Origin: Pseudomonas ovata
GTDB lineage: Bacteria > Pseudomonadota > Gammaproteobacteria > Pseudomonadales > Pseudomonadaceae
Reading direction: 5' to 3'
DNA: 64,000 nt
Assembly (NCBI RefSeq): GCF_003131185.1
Contig: NZ_QFFU01000005.1
Coordinates: 248,001-312,000 of the forward strand
The notes under the pieces were generated by a model. The model searched no databases, was not told where the DNA came from, and saw only the letters and a program-made list of their open reading frames with translations. Shown in pieces: positions 36,008 to 47,690 of this stretch. Both the position numbers and the translations under genes were made by a program. Positions within the stretch are counted from its first letter, which is position 1. The number at the start of each line of letters is the position of its first letter.

Positions 36008-36358
36008 TAAACAACTGCCGTGCTCAATGGCAGATCCCCTTTGAGCACCTTGGCTATCGGGCACATGCCCGACTGTAATGCCTGCGCGGTACAACAGCGC
36101 TTTGACAGGCTGCACGAACGCGCAGGTCGCTTGCCGATATTTCCGGCTATGGCCCGGCACCTTCAGGGCTTCCTGGGGGTCGTAGCTGATAGCCCTATGC
36201 CTGCTTTGTAGCCTTCATCACGGATCGACCCGTTCGTCGATTTAAGACTGGAACCGATTTTGCCGACATGTTTTGTAGGAAAATTCGACAGGTGCGCGTT
36301 TGGCCATGCACGCTCTGGCACGTATGATGCTTAACATTTCTTCGCAGATAAGAAGCCT
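36008..36358. other. Intergenic region before the Mrp operon
   Basis: 351 bp. The left half holds what looks like a decayed osmC 3' fragment on the minus strand. The right half (36240-36358) is AT-richer and must contain the Mrp operon promoter. No terminator hairpin was seen after the GST gene. Confidence 0.45.
36010..36180 (-). pseudogene. Remnant of an OsmC-family C-terminus
   Basis: On the minus strand one frame reads GMCPIAKVLKGDLPLSTAVV, close to the C-terminal block of OsmC peroxiredoxins (GCPVSKVL...). A second frame just upstream reads LKVPGHSRKYRQATCAFVQ, resembling the preceding KVPG segment. No single intact frame joins them, so this looks like a frameshifted 3' fragment of a lost osmC gene. 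The match is by eye only. Confidence 0.35.
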
Positions 36359-39340
<2,982 letters not shown>

Positions 39341-39685
39341 ATGGAAGAAGTGATTGCGGTTGCCATCGGTGTGCTGGCCGCCTCCGGGGTCTGGCTGATC
39401 CTGCGCCCGCGGACCTTTCAGGTGATCATGGGGCTGTGCCTGCTGTCTTACGGCGTCAACCTGTTCATCTTCAGCATGGGCAGCCTGTTCATCGGCAAGG
39501 AGCCGATCATCAAGGACGGCGTGCCGCAGGACCTGCTCCACTACACCGATCCGCTGCCACAGGCCCTGGTGCTGACCGCCATTGTCATCAGCTTTGCCAT
39601 GACCGCGCTGTTTCTGGTGGTGCTGCTGGCTTCGCGGGGCCTGACCGGCACTGACCATGTCGACGGTCGGGAGCCCAAGGCATGA
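39341..39685 (+). CDS. mrpC: Mrp cation/proton antiporter subunit C
   Basis: A 114-residue three-helix membrane protein of the NuoK/MrpC family. Conserved segments are VIMGLCLLSYGVNLFIFSMG and DPLPQALVLTAIVISFAMTALFLVVLLA, which includes the DPLPQALVLTAIVI block typical of MrpC. It follows mrpA with adjacent stop and start, and overlaps mrpD by 4 bases (ATGA). It is needed to assemble the antiporter complex. Confidence 0.95.
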   Translation: MEEVIAVAIGVLAASGVWLILRPRTFQVIMGLCLLSYGVNLFIFSMGSLFIGKEPIIKDGVPQDLLHYTDPLPQALVLTAIVISFAMTALFLVVLLASRGLTGTDHVDGREPKA

Positions 39686-41361
39686 GTGCGTTGAATCAAC
39701 TGATCGTCATCCCGATCCTGCTGCCTCTGTTGACCGCCGGGCTGATGCTCTGGCTGGGCGAAAAACACCGGCCACTCAAGGCCCGTATCAACCTGCTCTC
39801 GACCCTGATCGGCCTGGGCGTCTCGATCCGGCTGCTGATGTCGGTGCAGCAGACCGGCACCATGGGCTCGATCGGCGTGTACATGCCGGGCAATTGGGAA
39901 GCGCCCTTTGGCATCGTGCTGGTGGTCGATCACCTGTCGGCCCTGATGCTGGTGCTGACCGGCATCATCGCCGTGTGTGCGCTGCTGTTTGCCCTGGCCC
40001 GCTGGGACAAGGCCGGCGCCAGCTTCCACGCCCTGTTCCAGATGCAACTGATGGGCCTGTATGGCGCCTTCCTGACCGCCGACCTGTTCAACCTGTTCGT
40101 GTTCTTCGAGGTACTGCTGGCGGCGTCCTACGGCTTGCTGCTGCATGGCTCGGGACGGGCACGGGTCTCGGCGGGGCTGCATTATGTGGCAATCAACCTG
40201 CTGGCCTCGTCGCTGTTCCTGATCGGTGCAGCCCTGATCTATGGCGTGACCGGCACCCTGAACATGGCCGACCTGGCGGTCAAGATTCCCCAAGTGGCCG
40301 AAGCCGACCGTGGCCTGCTGCATGCCGGTGCGGCGATTCTGGCCACGGCGTTTCTGGCCAAGGCCGGCATGTGGCCGCTGAACTTCTGGCTGGTGCCGGC
40401 CTATTCGGCGGCCAGTGCGCCGGTGGCCGCGATGTTCGCGATCATGACCAAGGTCGGCATCTACACCGTGTTGCGCCTGTGGACCCTGCTGTTTTCCGGT
40501 CACGCCGACGACTCGGCGTACTTTGGCGGCGACTGGCTGGTCTACGGCGGCATGGTGACCATCGTCACGGCGGCTGTCGCGATCATCGCCGCCCAGCGCC
40601 TGGAGCGCATGGCCAGCCTGAGCATTCTGGTGTCGGCCGGCATCCTGCTGTCGGCCATCGGCTTCGGCCAGCCGAGCCTGACCAGCGGCGCGCTGTTCTA
40701 CATGGTCAGCTCGACCCTGGCGCTGAGCGCCCTGTTCCTGCTGGGCGAACTGATCGAGCGCTCACGTTCGGCCAATCAGTTCAGCGACGAGGAGGAAGTC
40801 GACCAGTTGCCGCATAACCTGGAGTCCCTGCACCCGCCACGGGGCAGCAACCTGGACGAAGAAGAGAACATCGTGGTCGGCCAGGTGATTCCCATGACCA
40901 TGGCGTTCCTGGGCTTGTGCTTTGTGGCGTGCGCGCTGCTGATCATTGGCATGCCGCCGTTGTCAGGCTTTATCGGCAAGCTGACCCTGCTCAGCGCCCT
41001 GCTCAACCCGCTGGGCCTGAACGTGGCGCAGGACGAACCGCTGTCGGTCCAGGCCTGGCTGCTGATCAGCCTGCTGATTTTCTCGGGGCTGGCCTCGCTG
41101 ATGTCGTTCGTCAGGCTGGGCGTGCAGCGTTTCTGGACCCCTTACGAGATAGCCCCGCCCTTGCTGCGCCACAGCGAGTACCTGCCCATCGTCATCCTGC
41201 TGGGCATTTGCGTGGCCCTGACCTTCAAGGCCGAGGCGCTGCTGCGTTATACCCAGGACACGGCGGCCGCCCTGCATGAGCCGCTGCAGTATGTGCAATC
41301 GGTAATGGCCACCCGCCCGGTACCCGGCCCGCTGGTCCAGACGTCGCAGGTACAACCATGA
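39682..41361 (+). CDS. mrpD: Mrp cation/proton antiporter subunit D
   Basis: A 559-residue membrane protein of the NuoM/NuoN/MrpD family with about 14 helices. Diagnostic blocks are VDHLSALMLVLTG, FFEVLLAASYGLLLHG (with the trans-membrane Glu of helix 5) and FLAKAGMWPLNFWLVPAYSAASAPVAA (the key Lys). MrpA and MrpD form the proton-translocating pair. It overlaps mrpC and mrpE by 4 bases each, which implies translational coupling. A polar Glu/Asp-rich loop of about 40 residues (EEEVDQLPHNLESLHPPRGS) lies in the last third. Confidence 0.95.
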   Translation: MSALNQLIVIPILLPLLTAGLMLWLGEKHRPLKARINLLSTLIGLGVSIRLLMSVQQTGTMGSIGVYMPGNWEAPFGIVLVVDHLSALMLVLTGIIAVCALLFALARWDKAGASFHALFQMQLMGLYGAFLTADLFNLFVFFEVLLAASYGLLLHGSGRARVSAGLHYVAINLLASSLFLIGAALIYGVTGTLNMADLAVKIPQVAEADRGLLHAGAAILATAFLAKAGMWPLNFWLVPAYSAASAPVAAMFAIMTKVGIYTVLRLWTLLFSGHADDSAYFGGDWLVYGGMVTIVTAAVAIIAAQRLERMASLSILVSAGILLSAIGFGQPSLTSGALFYMVSSTLALSALFLLGELIERSRSANQFSDEEEVDQLPHNLESLHPPRGSNLDEEENIVVGQVIPMTMAFLGLCFVACALLIIGMPPLSGFIGKLTLLSALLNPLGLNVAQDEPLSVQAWLLISLLIFSGLASLMSFVRLGVQRFWTPYEIAPPLLRHSEYLPIVILLGICVALTFKAEALLRYTQDTAAALHEPLQYVQSVMATRPVPGPLVQTSQVQP

Positions 41362-41852
41362 AACGACTGTTCCCCGCCCCGTTTCTTTCACTGGCCCTGT
41401 GGGCCTTGTGGCTGGTGCTGAACGTCTCGCTCAGTGCCGGTCACCTGCTGCTGGGTGCCCTGCTGGGCTTTCTGGCACCGCTGATGTTCGCCTCGTTGCG
41501 GCCCATGCCGGTGCGCATCAGCAAGCCTGGTACGCTGATTCGCTTCGTTCTGCGGGTCGGCCTGGAAGTGCTGCACTCCAACCTGCAAGTGGCCCGTACT
41601 GTATGGACCTTCAAGCGCCGGCCCCCACACTCGGCTTTCGTCAGCGTGCCGCTGGACATGCGTGATGCCCAGGGTCTCGCGGCGCTGGCCATGGTCTGCA
41701 CGGTCATCCCGGGCACGGTCTGGTCGGAACTGGCCCTGGACCGCAGCATCCTGCTGATGCATGTATTCGATCTTGAAGACGCCGACGAAGAAAAATTCAT
41801 CGCGCACTTCAAAGCCACGTATGAGCGCCCCTTGATGGAGATCTTCCAATGA
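41358..41852 (+). CDS. mrpE: Mrp cation/proton antiporter subunit E
   Basis: A 164-residue MrpE/MnhE membrane protein: two N-terminal helices (10-50) and a soluble C-terminal domain. The family motif VVCTVIPGTVWSELALD-like segment reads MVCTVIPGTVWSELALD here. It starts inside the stop of mrpD and ends inside the start of mrpF (ATGA overlaps). It is a small assembly subunit of the antiporter complex. Confidence 0.93.
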   Translation: MKRLFPAPFLSLALWALWLVLNVSLSAGHLLLGALLGFLAPLMFASLRPMPVRISKPGTLIRFVLRVGLEVLHSNLQVARTVWTFKRRPPHSAFVSVPLDMRDAQGLAALAMVCTVIPGTVWSELALDRSILLMHVFDLEDADEEKFIAHFKATYERPLMEIFQ

Positions 41853-42127
41853 GTGCCTTGCTGGAAAATGCCATTCTGGCCAGCCTGTGCATTTTCGCCC
41901 TGGCGATGGTGCTGACCCTGGTGCGCCTGTTCAAGGGCCCGTCGGCCCAGGACCGGGTGCTGGCGCTGGATTACCTGTACATCACCGCCATGCTGATGAT
42001 GCTGGTACTGGGCATACGCTATGCCAGCGACACCTATTTCGAGGCGGCGTTGCTGATTGCCCTGTTCGGTTTCGTCGGCTCGTTTGCCCTGGCCAAATTC
42101 CTGTTGCGCGGAGAGGTGATCGAATGA
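41849..42127 (+). CDS. mrpF: Mrp cation/proton antiporter subunit F
   Basis: A 92-residue MrpF/PhaF protein with three predicted helices. The family block LVRLFKGPSAQDRVLALDYL is present. It overlaps mrpE and mrpG by 4 bases. It belongs to the peripheral part of the antiporter complex and is required for activity in other bacteria. Confidence 0.92.
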   Translation: MSALLENAILASLCIFALAMVLTLVRLFKGPSAQDRVLALDYLYITAMLMMLVLGIRYASDTYFEAALLIALFGFVGSFALAKFLLRGEVIE

Positions 42128-42492
42128 TCAACCTGCAAGAGCTACCGCTGTGGGTGGAAATACTCACCGCCGCCCTGCTGCTGACCAGCAGCCTGTTCAC
42201 CCTGACCGGCGCCCTGGGCCTGTTGCGCATGAAGGATTTCTTTCAGCGCATGCACCCCACGGCCCTGGCCACGACCCTGGGCGCCTGGTGCGTGGCACTG
42301 GCCTCGATCCTGTACTTTTCAGCGCTCAAATCGGGGCCGGTGGTACACGCCTGGCTGATTCCCATCCTGCTGGCGATCACCGTACCGGTCACCACCTTGC
42401 TGCTGGCACGCACCAGCCTGTTTCGCCAGCGCATGGCCGGTGACGCCGTACCGCCGGAGGTCAGTGGCGACCGTCCGGAGCACAGGCCCTGA
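42124..42492 (+). CDS. mrpG: Mrp cation/proton antiporter subunit G
   Basis: A 122-residue MrpG/PhaG membrane protein with three helices. The family segment GALGLLRMKDFFQRMHPTALATTLG is intact (read across 28-52). The ATG at 42124 overlaps the mrpF stop; the longer upstream frame is spurious. It is the last gene of the operon. Nothing hairpin-like was noted before the next gene, which converges. Confidence 0.92.
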   Translation: MINLQELPLWVEILTAALLLTSSLFTLTGALGLLRMKDFFQRMHPTALATTLGAWCVALASILYFSALKSGPVVHAWLIPILLAITVPVTTLLLARTSLFRQRMAGDAVPPEVSGDRPEHRP

Positions 42493-42507
42493 ACGGCGCA
42501 GGCACGG

Positions 42508-42975
42508 TCACTCGCTGGCGCGAAAGGTCAGTTCACCCTTGCGCCACTTGGCGGCCTTGCCCACGGCAGCCTTGAGCACCTTGGACAGGCCGGTCTGGAT
42601 CTGCTCATGGGCGGCAAACACCAGCACTACACCCTGGCCTTCCTTGAACACGATGCCGTGGCCCTCAGGCACTTCGACGAACGCGTACTCGCCCAGGCCG
42701 TAGACCGTCTTCTTGATGTCACGAAAACGCAGCTCGAATTTGCCCCCTTCACGGCTGGGCAACACGGCGGCGCGAAAATGATCACCGACCTTGAGTTCAA
42801 GGCGCGGCTTGTCATCGACCACCAGGTTGCTTTCGGTGTCGATCTCGGCCATGTAGACGCCATCGGGCGATTGCTCAGCGACATAGACAAAGCGCGATTG
42901 AAACAGCTTCACCAACTTTGCACGAAGATCACCGAGCACGAATAAAGCGTGCGTATCCAGGTTACTTACAGCCAA
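42508..42975 (-). CDS. Hypothetical protein (155 aa), unrecognised
   Basis: A 155-residue cytoplasmic protein with no signal or membrane segment, and no family I recognise. It appears to be alpha/beta, with beta-rich segments between residues 20 and 110 (RFVYVAEQSPDGVYMAEID, VGDHFRAAVLPS and KFELRFRDIKK) and a helical, Lys/Ala-rich C-terminus. It is convergent with the Mrp operon, 15 bp from the mrpG stop. The reading frame is long, codon use is normal for the genome, and no better ORF competes, so it is a real gene of unknown function. Confidence 0.7.
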   Translation of the reverse strand: MAVSNLDTHALFVLGDLRAKLVKLFQSRFVYVAEQSPDGVYMAEIDTESNLVVDDKPRLELKVGDHFRAAVLPSREGGKFELRFRDIKKTVYGLGEYAFVEVPEGHGIVFKEGQGVVLVFAAHEQIQTGLSKVLKAAVGKAAKWRKGELTFRASE

Positions 42976-43249
42976 AGTACAAACCCCTCACCAAATGAAA
43001 ATAGACCGACTGGAGCCTGTCCAACGGCCAACGATAATTATGCTCACTCCTGATGCGCGACGGCTGAAACTCCTGATTACGGCGCGAGGCCGGCGGCGAT
43101 TCTACCGACTCTCTCAAACAATGACATCCCGAGCCTGCAGGCAGTTCATAGCATTTGGCTACCCGGCGTCCGTCTGCCATATTGATCGAACTCCCGCGCA
43201 GGTCTGTGCTCCGATAGTGAACAGCCATCACGTCACGCGAGGAGATCAC

Positions 43250-43504
43250 ATGGAACCGGTAAACCCAAGCCTGGAAAAGCTGTTCGAGCAATTAGGCCTT
43301 GATGCAGATGAAGCCAGCATCGAAAACTTTATAACCGCCCACAGGCTGCCCGATGACGTCAAACTGATCGACGCTGAGTTCTGGACCCCGCAACAAGCCG
43401 CCTTTCTCAAGGAAGAGTTGCGCATGGACGCCGAATGGGCGCCCATCGTCGATGAACTGAACCTGCGCCTGCACGCGCAACCGGCGACTGTGCAGCAGGG
43501 TTGA
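43250..43504 (+). CDS. DUF2789 family protein (84 aa)
   Basis: A small cytoplasmic protein of the DUF2789 family, recognised by LFEQLGLDADEASIENFITAHRL and the WTPQQAAFLKEELRMDAEW block. The longer in-frame extension (to 42995) is rejected because ATG 43250 is preceded by GAGGAG at a good distance. It ends in a strong GC-rich hairpin. Function unknown. It stands alone between the unknown protein and the DUF2235 gene. Confidence 0.88.
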   Translation: MEPVNPSLEKLFEQLGLDADEASIENFITAHRLPDDVKLIDAEFWTPQQAAFLKEELRMDAEWAPIVDELNLRLHAQPATVQQG

Positions 43505-43508
43505 TGAA

Positions 43509-43543
43509 CACCAGCCGGCCCCTGCATCAGGGGCCGGCTGGTG
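43509..43543. terminator. Bidirectional terminator hairpin
   Basis: A perfect 16-bp GC-rich stem (CACCAGCCGGCCCCTG and its complement) with a CAT loop, between the convergent DUF2789 (+) and DUF2235 (-) stops. No T tract follows, but the stem is long and stable. Confidence 0.8.
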
Positions 43544-43561
43544 TCCTGCAGTGCCAAGCCA

Positions 43562-45043
43562 TCAATGCGGATAACCTGGCAGCGCCACATTGGGATGCAC
43601 CGTCCTGCCGCCTGGTTGTGGCGCATGCACGAACAGTCCTTTGCCCAGGCTTCCCAACGTGCCGATGATCGGACTCCAGTGCGCCGAGTGATGGATATAG
43701 TGCCAGCGCAACAGGCGTTCCTGTCCGGGTGTCAGTCCCTGAGTGTCGCCACGGGCCTGACCGAGCAGGCGCTGGGCGATGTCCTGTAGCGGCGGCACCA
43801 GCGCCAACGCCTCGATATTCTCCAGCGGCTCCAGCGGCACCCCTTCGTCACAGGCCAGCGCATGCATGATGCGCAAGTGCACGCGCGCCAGGTCCCCCCA
43901 CACAGGACGCCGCAAACACACCGCCGCCATCACCAGACGACTGCCAAACCCGGTGCCGCAGCCCGAACGCGACACCTGCGAACCCTCCACGCCCAGCCAG
44001 GCGCCGCAATCCAGCGGATCGATCCACTCATCGCGATCCATGGCGTGCAGCTCATCAGTGGCTTGCTGCCAGGCGGTGCAGTCTTCGAATGCCACGTCGC
44101 GACCGATCACACTGGTGCGCGGCCGGGTAATCAATACCTCTTCGAGCATGTGTGCCGGATAGCCGCCGCCAATGTCCGAATGCGCGCCCGGCAGCACGAT
44201 TTCACGCGGCCAGACCGGCGCGACGCTGTTGAGCGCAAAGTTGCGCCGCGACTCGTCACGCGCCACCAGATGCAGCACGTGCTCGGCGCAATCAGGCGGC
44301 AGGTAAAGATTGACCCGACGGTTGTTGGCATCACGCACATTTCCCAGGTCGCGCCAGCCACCGATGGCCGCCACGGTGTCGAACAGGCCGACAACCTTGA
44401 CCCGGACACTGCCCCGCTCCCAGGCAAAGTCCGTGCTCCAGGACAGCTCCCGGTTGGCCAGCAGCGTCTGCAGATCGCCCTTGGCCTGCTTGAGCACCTC
44501 ATTGACCAGGTGCCTGGCAGACGCGGCGCCCCGGCTGAAGCCGAACACATCCAGTTCCAGTGCTTCGATGACACAGTCGGGATTGTCCAGGGCAAATGCC
44601 TTGAGGGCCGCTTCAAGCTTGACCAGGGCCCGCTCCACCTTGGCCAGCACGCCGGTATGCCCACGCCCGAAACTCAGGCCCGGCCACAATGAGTCACGGC
44701 CACCGGAGTGCGTGCCCACGCCGCTGATATACAGCGGCACACTCACCTGCCATCCGCCATTGTGCTGGCAGGCGGTTTTCTGGTCGCGGTACAACTCGAA
44801 CAACCAGGCGATATTACTTAATTCATTGCTGTAACTGCTGTCGGGACGCGCATGGCGCCCGGCGCACGCGCGGCTGTGTTCAACCTTGCCCCGGGCCATG
44901 CCCGCGCGGCACGCCGCGCCGATCCGGGTGTTGACCCGGTTATTGCCGGTGCCGTCGAAAAACAGGCCGACCCGTACGGTGACCCGCCTTTGCAGGGCCT
45001 GAAGGGGCGCGATGGCCCCACTGCCATAGACTTGCTTATTCAT
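43562..45043 (-). CDS. DUF2235 alpha/beta-hydrolase (possible lipase)
   Basis: A 493-residue protein of the DUF2235 family. The FFDGTGNN signature is at residues 28-35 and the nucleophile elbow GFSRG at about 168-172 (S170). The later FDTVAAIG (Asp) and HSDIGGGY segments complete a catalytic triad-like set. Related proteins include type VI secretion phospholipase effectors (Tle1-type), which kill competitors, but also non-secreted hydrolases. I see no VgrG, PAAR, immunity gene or T6SS genes next to it. The start is ATG 45043; an upstream TTG is rejected. It converges with DUF2789. Confidence 0.8.
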   Translation of the reverse strand: MNKQVYGSGAIAPLQALQRRVTVRVGLFFDGTGNNRVNTRIGAACRAGMARGKVEHSRACAGRHARPDSSYSNELSNIAWLFELYRDQKTACQHNGGWQVSVPLYISGVGTHSGGRDSLWPGLSFGRGHTGVLAKVERALVKLEAALKAFALDNPDCVIEALELDVFGFSRGAASARHLVNEVLKQAKGDLQTLLANRELSWSTDFAWERGSVRVKVVGLFDTVAAIGGWRDLGNVRDANNRRVNLYLPPDCAEHVLHLVARDESRRNFALNSVAPVWPREIVLPGAHSDIGGGYPAHMLEEVLITRPRTSVIGRDVAFEDCTAWQQATDELHAMDRDEWIDPLDCGAWLGVEGSQVSRSGCGTGFGSRLVMAAVCLRRPVWGDLARVHLRIMHALACDEGVPLEPLENIEALALVPPLQDIAQRLLGQARGDTQGLTPGQERLLRWHYIHHSAHWSPIIGTLGSLGKGLFVHAPQPGGRTVHPNVALPGYPH

Positions 45044-45318
45044 CCTATATCCATCCTTAGATACCGCTGATGCCAAACTATTGATAAGCGTTTTTAAAGG
45101 CGCTTTATAAACAGCTTGCTCAGTTGAAGACGGCAGTCAATAGAGGATGAATATTTCGGAAATTTCCCACACAAAAAGAAACATTATATAAATCTTTGTT
45201 TAAAGCCTGGCCCTCTCTGGAACGTCCGTTAATCAATCACTTATAACCACTCACGCGAACTTTCAGGCCCTTCTTGTCGACAAGGCCTGTAGTCCACGAC
45301 TTCACGACCCGCCGTGCC

Positions 45319-46935
45319 TTACACACGCTCGGGTCGATAGCCCAGGCGCAAACCACCCCAATGCCGCCCCTTGACCATGACCGGCACCGACAGGTCGTGC
45401 ATCAACTCGCCCGTGTCGCGGGTATAGGTTTGCAGCAGCACCGATTGCTGATGACTGCCACAACGAATACCGGTGCGATCATCGAACTTGCGCTTGCTGC
45501 GGTTATGGGCGGTGTCTGCCACCGGATCGCCCGTCAGCGGCTGGTTGAACGCCGCGTTATGGGTCGGCACATACCCGTGCTGGGTGCACGCAATGGCAAA
45601 GACCAGGCCTTCATGACGCGTGAGCAGCGGCTCCTGGATCCCGGGCAGGACCTGATCGGTGTAACGATCGAAACGGGTATGAAAGCGCGGCGGCACGGTA
45701 TTGGCGATCGGCTGGTAGTGGCGGTCGAACAGATCATCGAGGCTGACCCGGCCCTGCTCGATGTCAGCCTCGAAGCGCAAGCCGATCTGCCGGGCCCCTT
45801 CGCGCGCCAGGTCATAGATGCGCTGGTGGTAGTCATCCAGACCCACCTCGGCCAGGCGTTCACTGATGGTCTCGGCCTGGCCTTCCATCTGCACCGCCGC
45901 CTGGGCCAGGTGCCGGGTCTGCTGGTCGCTGACCGCCAGGTCGCCGCGCATCTGCTCGACGGCCACGAACAGGCTGGCCAGTTGCTCCTGATTGATCTGC
46001 GCGCCCTGGGCAATCTCGCTAACCTGGCGCTCGACCCCGGCCGCCAGACGGGCAATGTGTTCGAGCTGCTGGCCGGTACCTTCGACCTGACGCACGCCGC
46101 TGTCCAGATCGTCGGTCAGCAGGCGAATCTGCTCGACCACCTGGCCGGTGCGCTGCTGGATATCGCTGACCATCTGCCCGACCTCTTCGGTGGCGGTGGC
46201 GGTGCGTTTGGCCAGCCCGCGCACCTCATCGGCCACCACGGCAAATCCGCGCCCGTGCTCACCGGCACGCGCCGCTTCGATGGCGGCATTGAGCGCCAGC
46301 AGGTTGGTCTGGCTGGCAATCGACTGGATGACCTGGGCCACGCGCTGGATTTCTTCACTGCGCAAGCTCAAGGCTTCGATCACTTGGCGGCTGTCGACGG
46401 CGTTCTTGCTCAGGCGGTGCATGCGCTCGATGGACTCGACCAGCACGCTGCGTCCGGCTTCGCTGCTGTGCCGGGCCTGGCTGGCGGCCGCCAGGGCCTG
46501 CTGGCTCAATTGGGCGGTCTGCTGCTCGGTGGCGATCATCACTTCGGCGTTGCTGACCACCTGTTCGGCGGCCTTGAGCTGCGACTGGACCCTGGCCGAC
46601 AACTGGCGCACGGAAAAGGCCACGCTGGCCGCTGACAAGGCGTTGTGGCTGGTGGTGAAGGACAAGTCGCGGGTCAGCCCGTTGATGTCGCCGGGTGCGG
46701 TGTCGACCGGGCCTGACGGCATCTGGCGCTTGCGCAGGTGCGGCCACCAGATCAGGGCCAGGGCCAGCGGCACGGTCAGCCACAGCGCCAAGTCGGTGAA
46801 CGCCATGGCGCCCAGTAACAGAACAAATGCCAGGCTCTGGCCCAGTGGCAGGCCATACGAAAATACGGAAGGTGTCGCTGGAGCCTGCGCGCCGGCCATG
46901 GCCGGCTTCCCTGCAGACGATACGCTGTCGGTCAT
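45319..46935 (-). CDS. Methyl-accepting chemotaxis protein with C-terminal sensor-like domain
   Basis: A 538-residue chemoreceptor. Two close membrane helices lie at about 28-65 with no periplasmic ligand domain. The signalling hairpin follows, with the hub ([36 protein letters not shown]). Instead of ending there, the protein continues for about 190 residues into a globular domain ([18 protein letters not shown]...[10 protein letters not shown]...[17 protein letters not shown]), which looks like a sensory domain. The hub is therefore followed by, not preceded by, the sensor, the reverse of classical MCPs. The signal is unknown. Confidence 0.85.
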   Translation of the reverse strand: MTDSVSSAGKPAMAGAQAPATPSVFSYGLPLGQSLAFVLLLGAMAFTDLALWLTVPLALALIWWPHLRKRQMPSGPVDTAPGDINGLTRDLSFTTSHNALSAASVAFSVRQLSARVQSQLKAAEQVVSNAEVMIATEQQTAQLSQQALAAASQARHSSEAGRSVLVESIERMHRLSKNAVDSRQVIEALSLRSEEIQRVAQVIQSIASQTNLLALNAAIEAARAGEHGRGFAVVADEVRGLAKRTATATEEVGQMVSDIQQRTGQVVEQIRLLTDDLDSGVRQVEGTGQQLEHIARLAAGVERQVSEIAQGAQINQEQLASLFVAVEQMRGDLAVSDQQTRHLAQAAVQMEGQAETISERLAEVGLDDYHQRIYDLAREGARQIGLRFEADIEQGRVSLDDLFDRHYQPIANTVPPRFHTRFDRYTDQVLPGIQEPLLTRHEGLVFAIACTQHGYVPTHNAAFNQPLTGDPVADTAHNRSKRKFDDRTGIRCGSHQQSVLLQTYTRDTGELMHDLSVPVMVKGRHWGGLRLGYRPERV

Positions 46936-47074
46936 GATCCCTGATCCCTGCTGATATTTTTGTTATCAACGGGTATTTAACGCCAGCCAACAGCTATTTG
47001 CTATCAGCCATTGGCCGTAGGCTCGGGGCTTGGGTAATTGGGTAATCGGGATCGTGTTGTTCTTGCGGGCGGTG

Positions 47075-47301
47075 GTTTGTCTTTGGGAGAGGTTCCGACC
47101 CTCTTCGGGCCGGCTTACTTTGTCTTGGCAAAGCAAGCAAACCGTTTACTCCTGGTTCCGGCCCCTTCGGGGTCCCCTCCCTCCGGCATTGCTCCGGGGG
47201 TCGCCGCTTATGGGCCGTCCCTGGCCCAAGCGGCTAACGGGCCGTCCTGGCCCTTTCCCCCCTGCGCAACGCCTCTACTCGGCCTGCACAAGTCGCGTTC
47301 T
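47075..47301 (+). repeat. Left arm of a ~550-bp inverted repeat
   Basis: About 227 bp, matched in inverse by 47390-47620. Shared strings include CTTACTTTGTCTTGGCAAAG, GGGCCGTCCCTGGCCCA, and ACTCGGCCTGC near the inner end. The arms are clearly homologous but have diverged, with several gaps. Confidence 0.85.
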
Positions 47302-47389
47302 GCGTCGCCTGCACCCTCGCGCATGAAAAGCAGAGCAAAAGCTGTTGCTGTTGCTGTTGATCTTCTACGCAAATATCACAGACGACACA

Positions 47390-47620
47390 GATCGCGACTT
47401 GGGCGCAGGCCGAGTGGAGGTGTCGCGGAATCGGGGAGCGAGGCATGGATGCCGAGCCAGCGCTGCTGGGCCAGGGACGGCCCATCGGCGCGGCGCGATG
47501 GAGTGGCGCCGGAAGGAGGGAACCCCGCAGGGGCCCAGCCAGGAGCAAACGGTTTGGTTACTTTGCCAAGACAAAGTAACCCGGCCCGAAGAGGGCCGGA
47601 ACCCCTCTCACAGACCAACC
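47390..47620 (-). repeat. Right arm of a ~550-bp inverted repeat
   Basis: About 231 bp in inverse orientation to 47075-47301. The segment CTTTGCCAAGACAAAGTAA at 47561-47579 mirrors the left-arm CTTTGTCTTGGCAAAG. The outer end ACAGACCAACC mirrors GGTTTGTC. Confidence 0.85.
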
Positions 47621-47647
47621 CAGCCAGCCCAGACAACCCAGCCGCCA

Positions 47648-47687
<40 letters not shown>

Positions 47688-47690
47688 TAA

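Noticed and set aside
36020..36211. A 63-codon plus-strand ORF after the GST gene
   Set aside because: No ribosome site or family signal; it overlaps a minus-strand stretch that better resembles an osmC remnant.
42995..43249. N-terminal extension of the DUF2789 gene
   Set aside because: The extension has Arg-rich random composition and the ATG at 43250 has a clear GAGGAG site.
47075..47620. Possible CRISPR array or tRNA cluster in the repeat-rich gap
   Set aside because: Only two inverted arms with no regularly spaced direct repeats, and no tRNA cloverleaf could be drawn.
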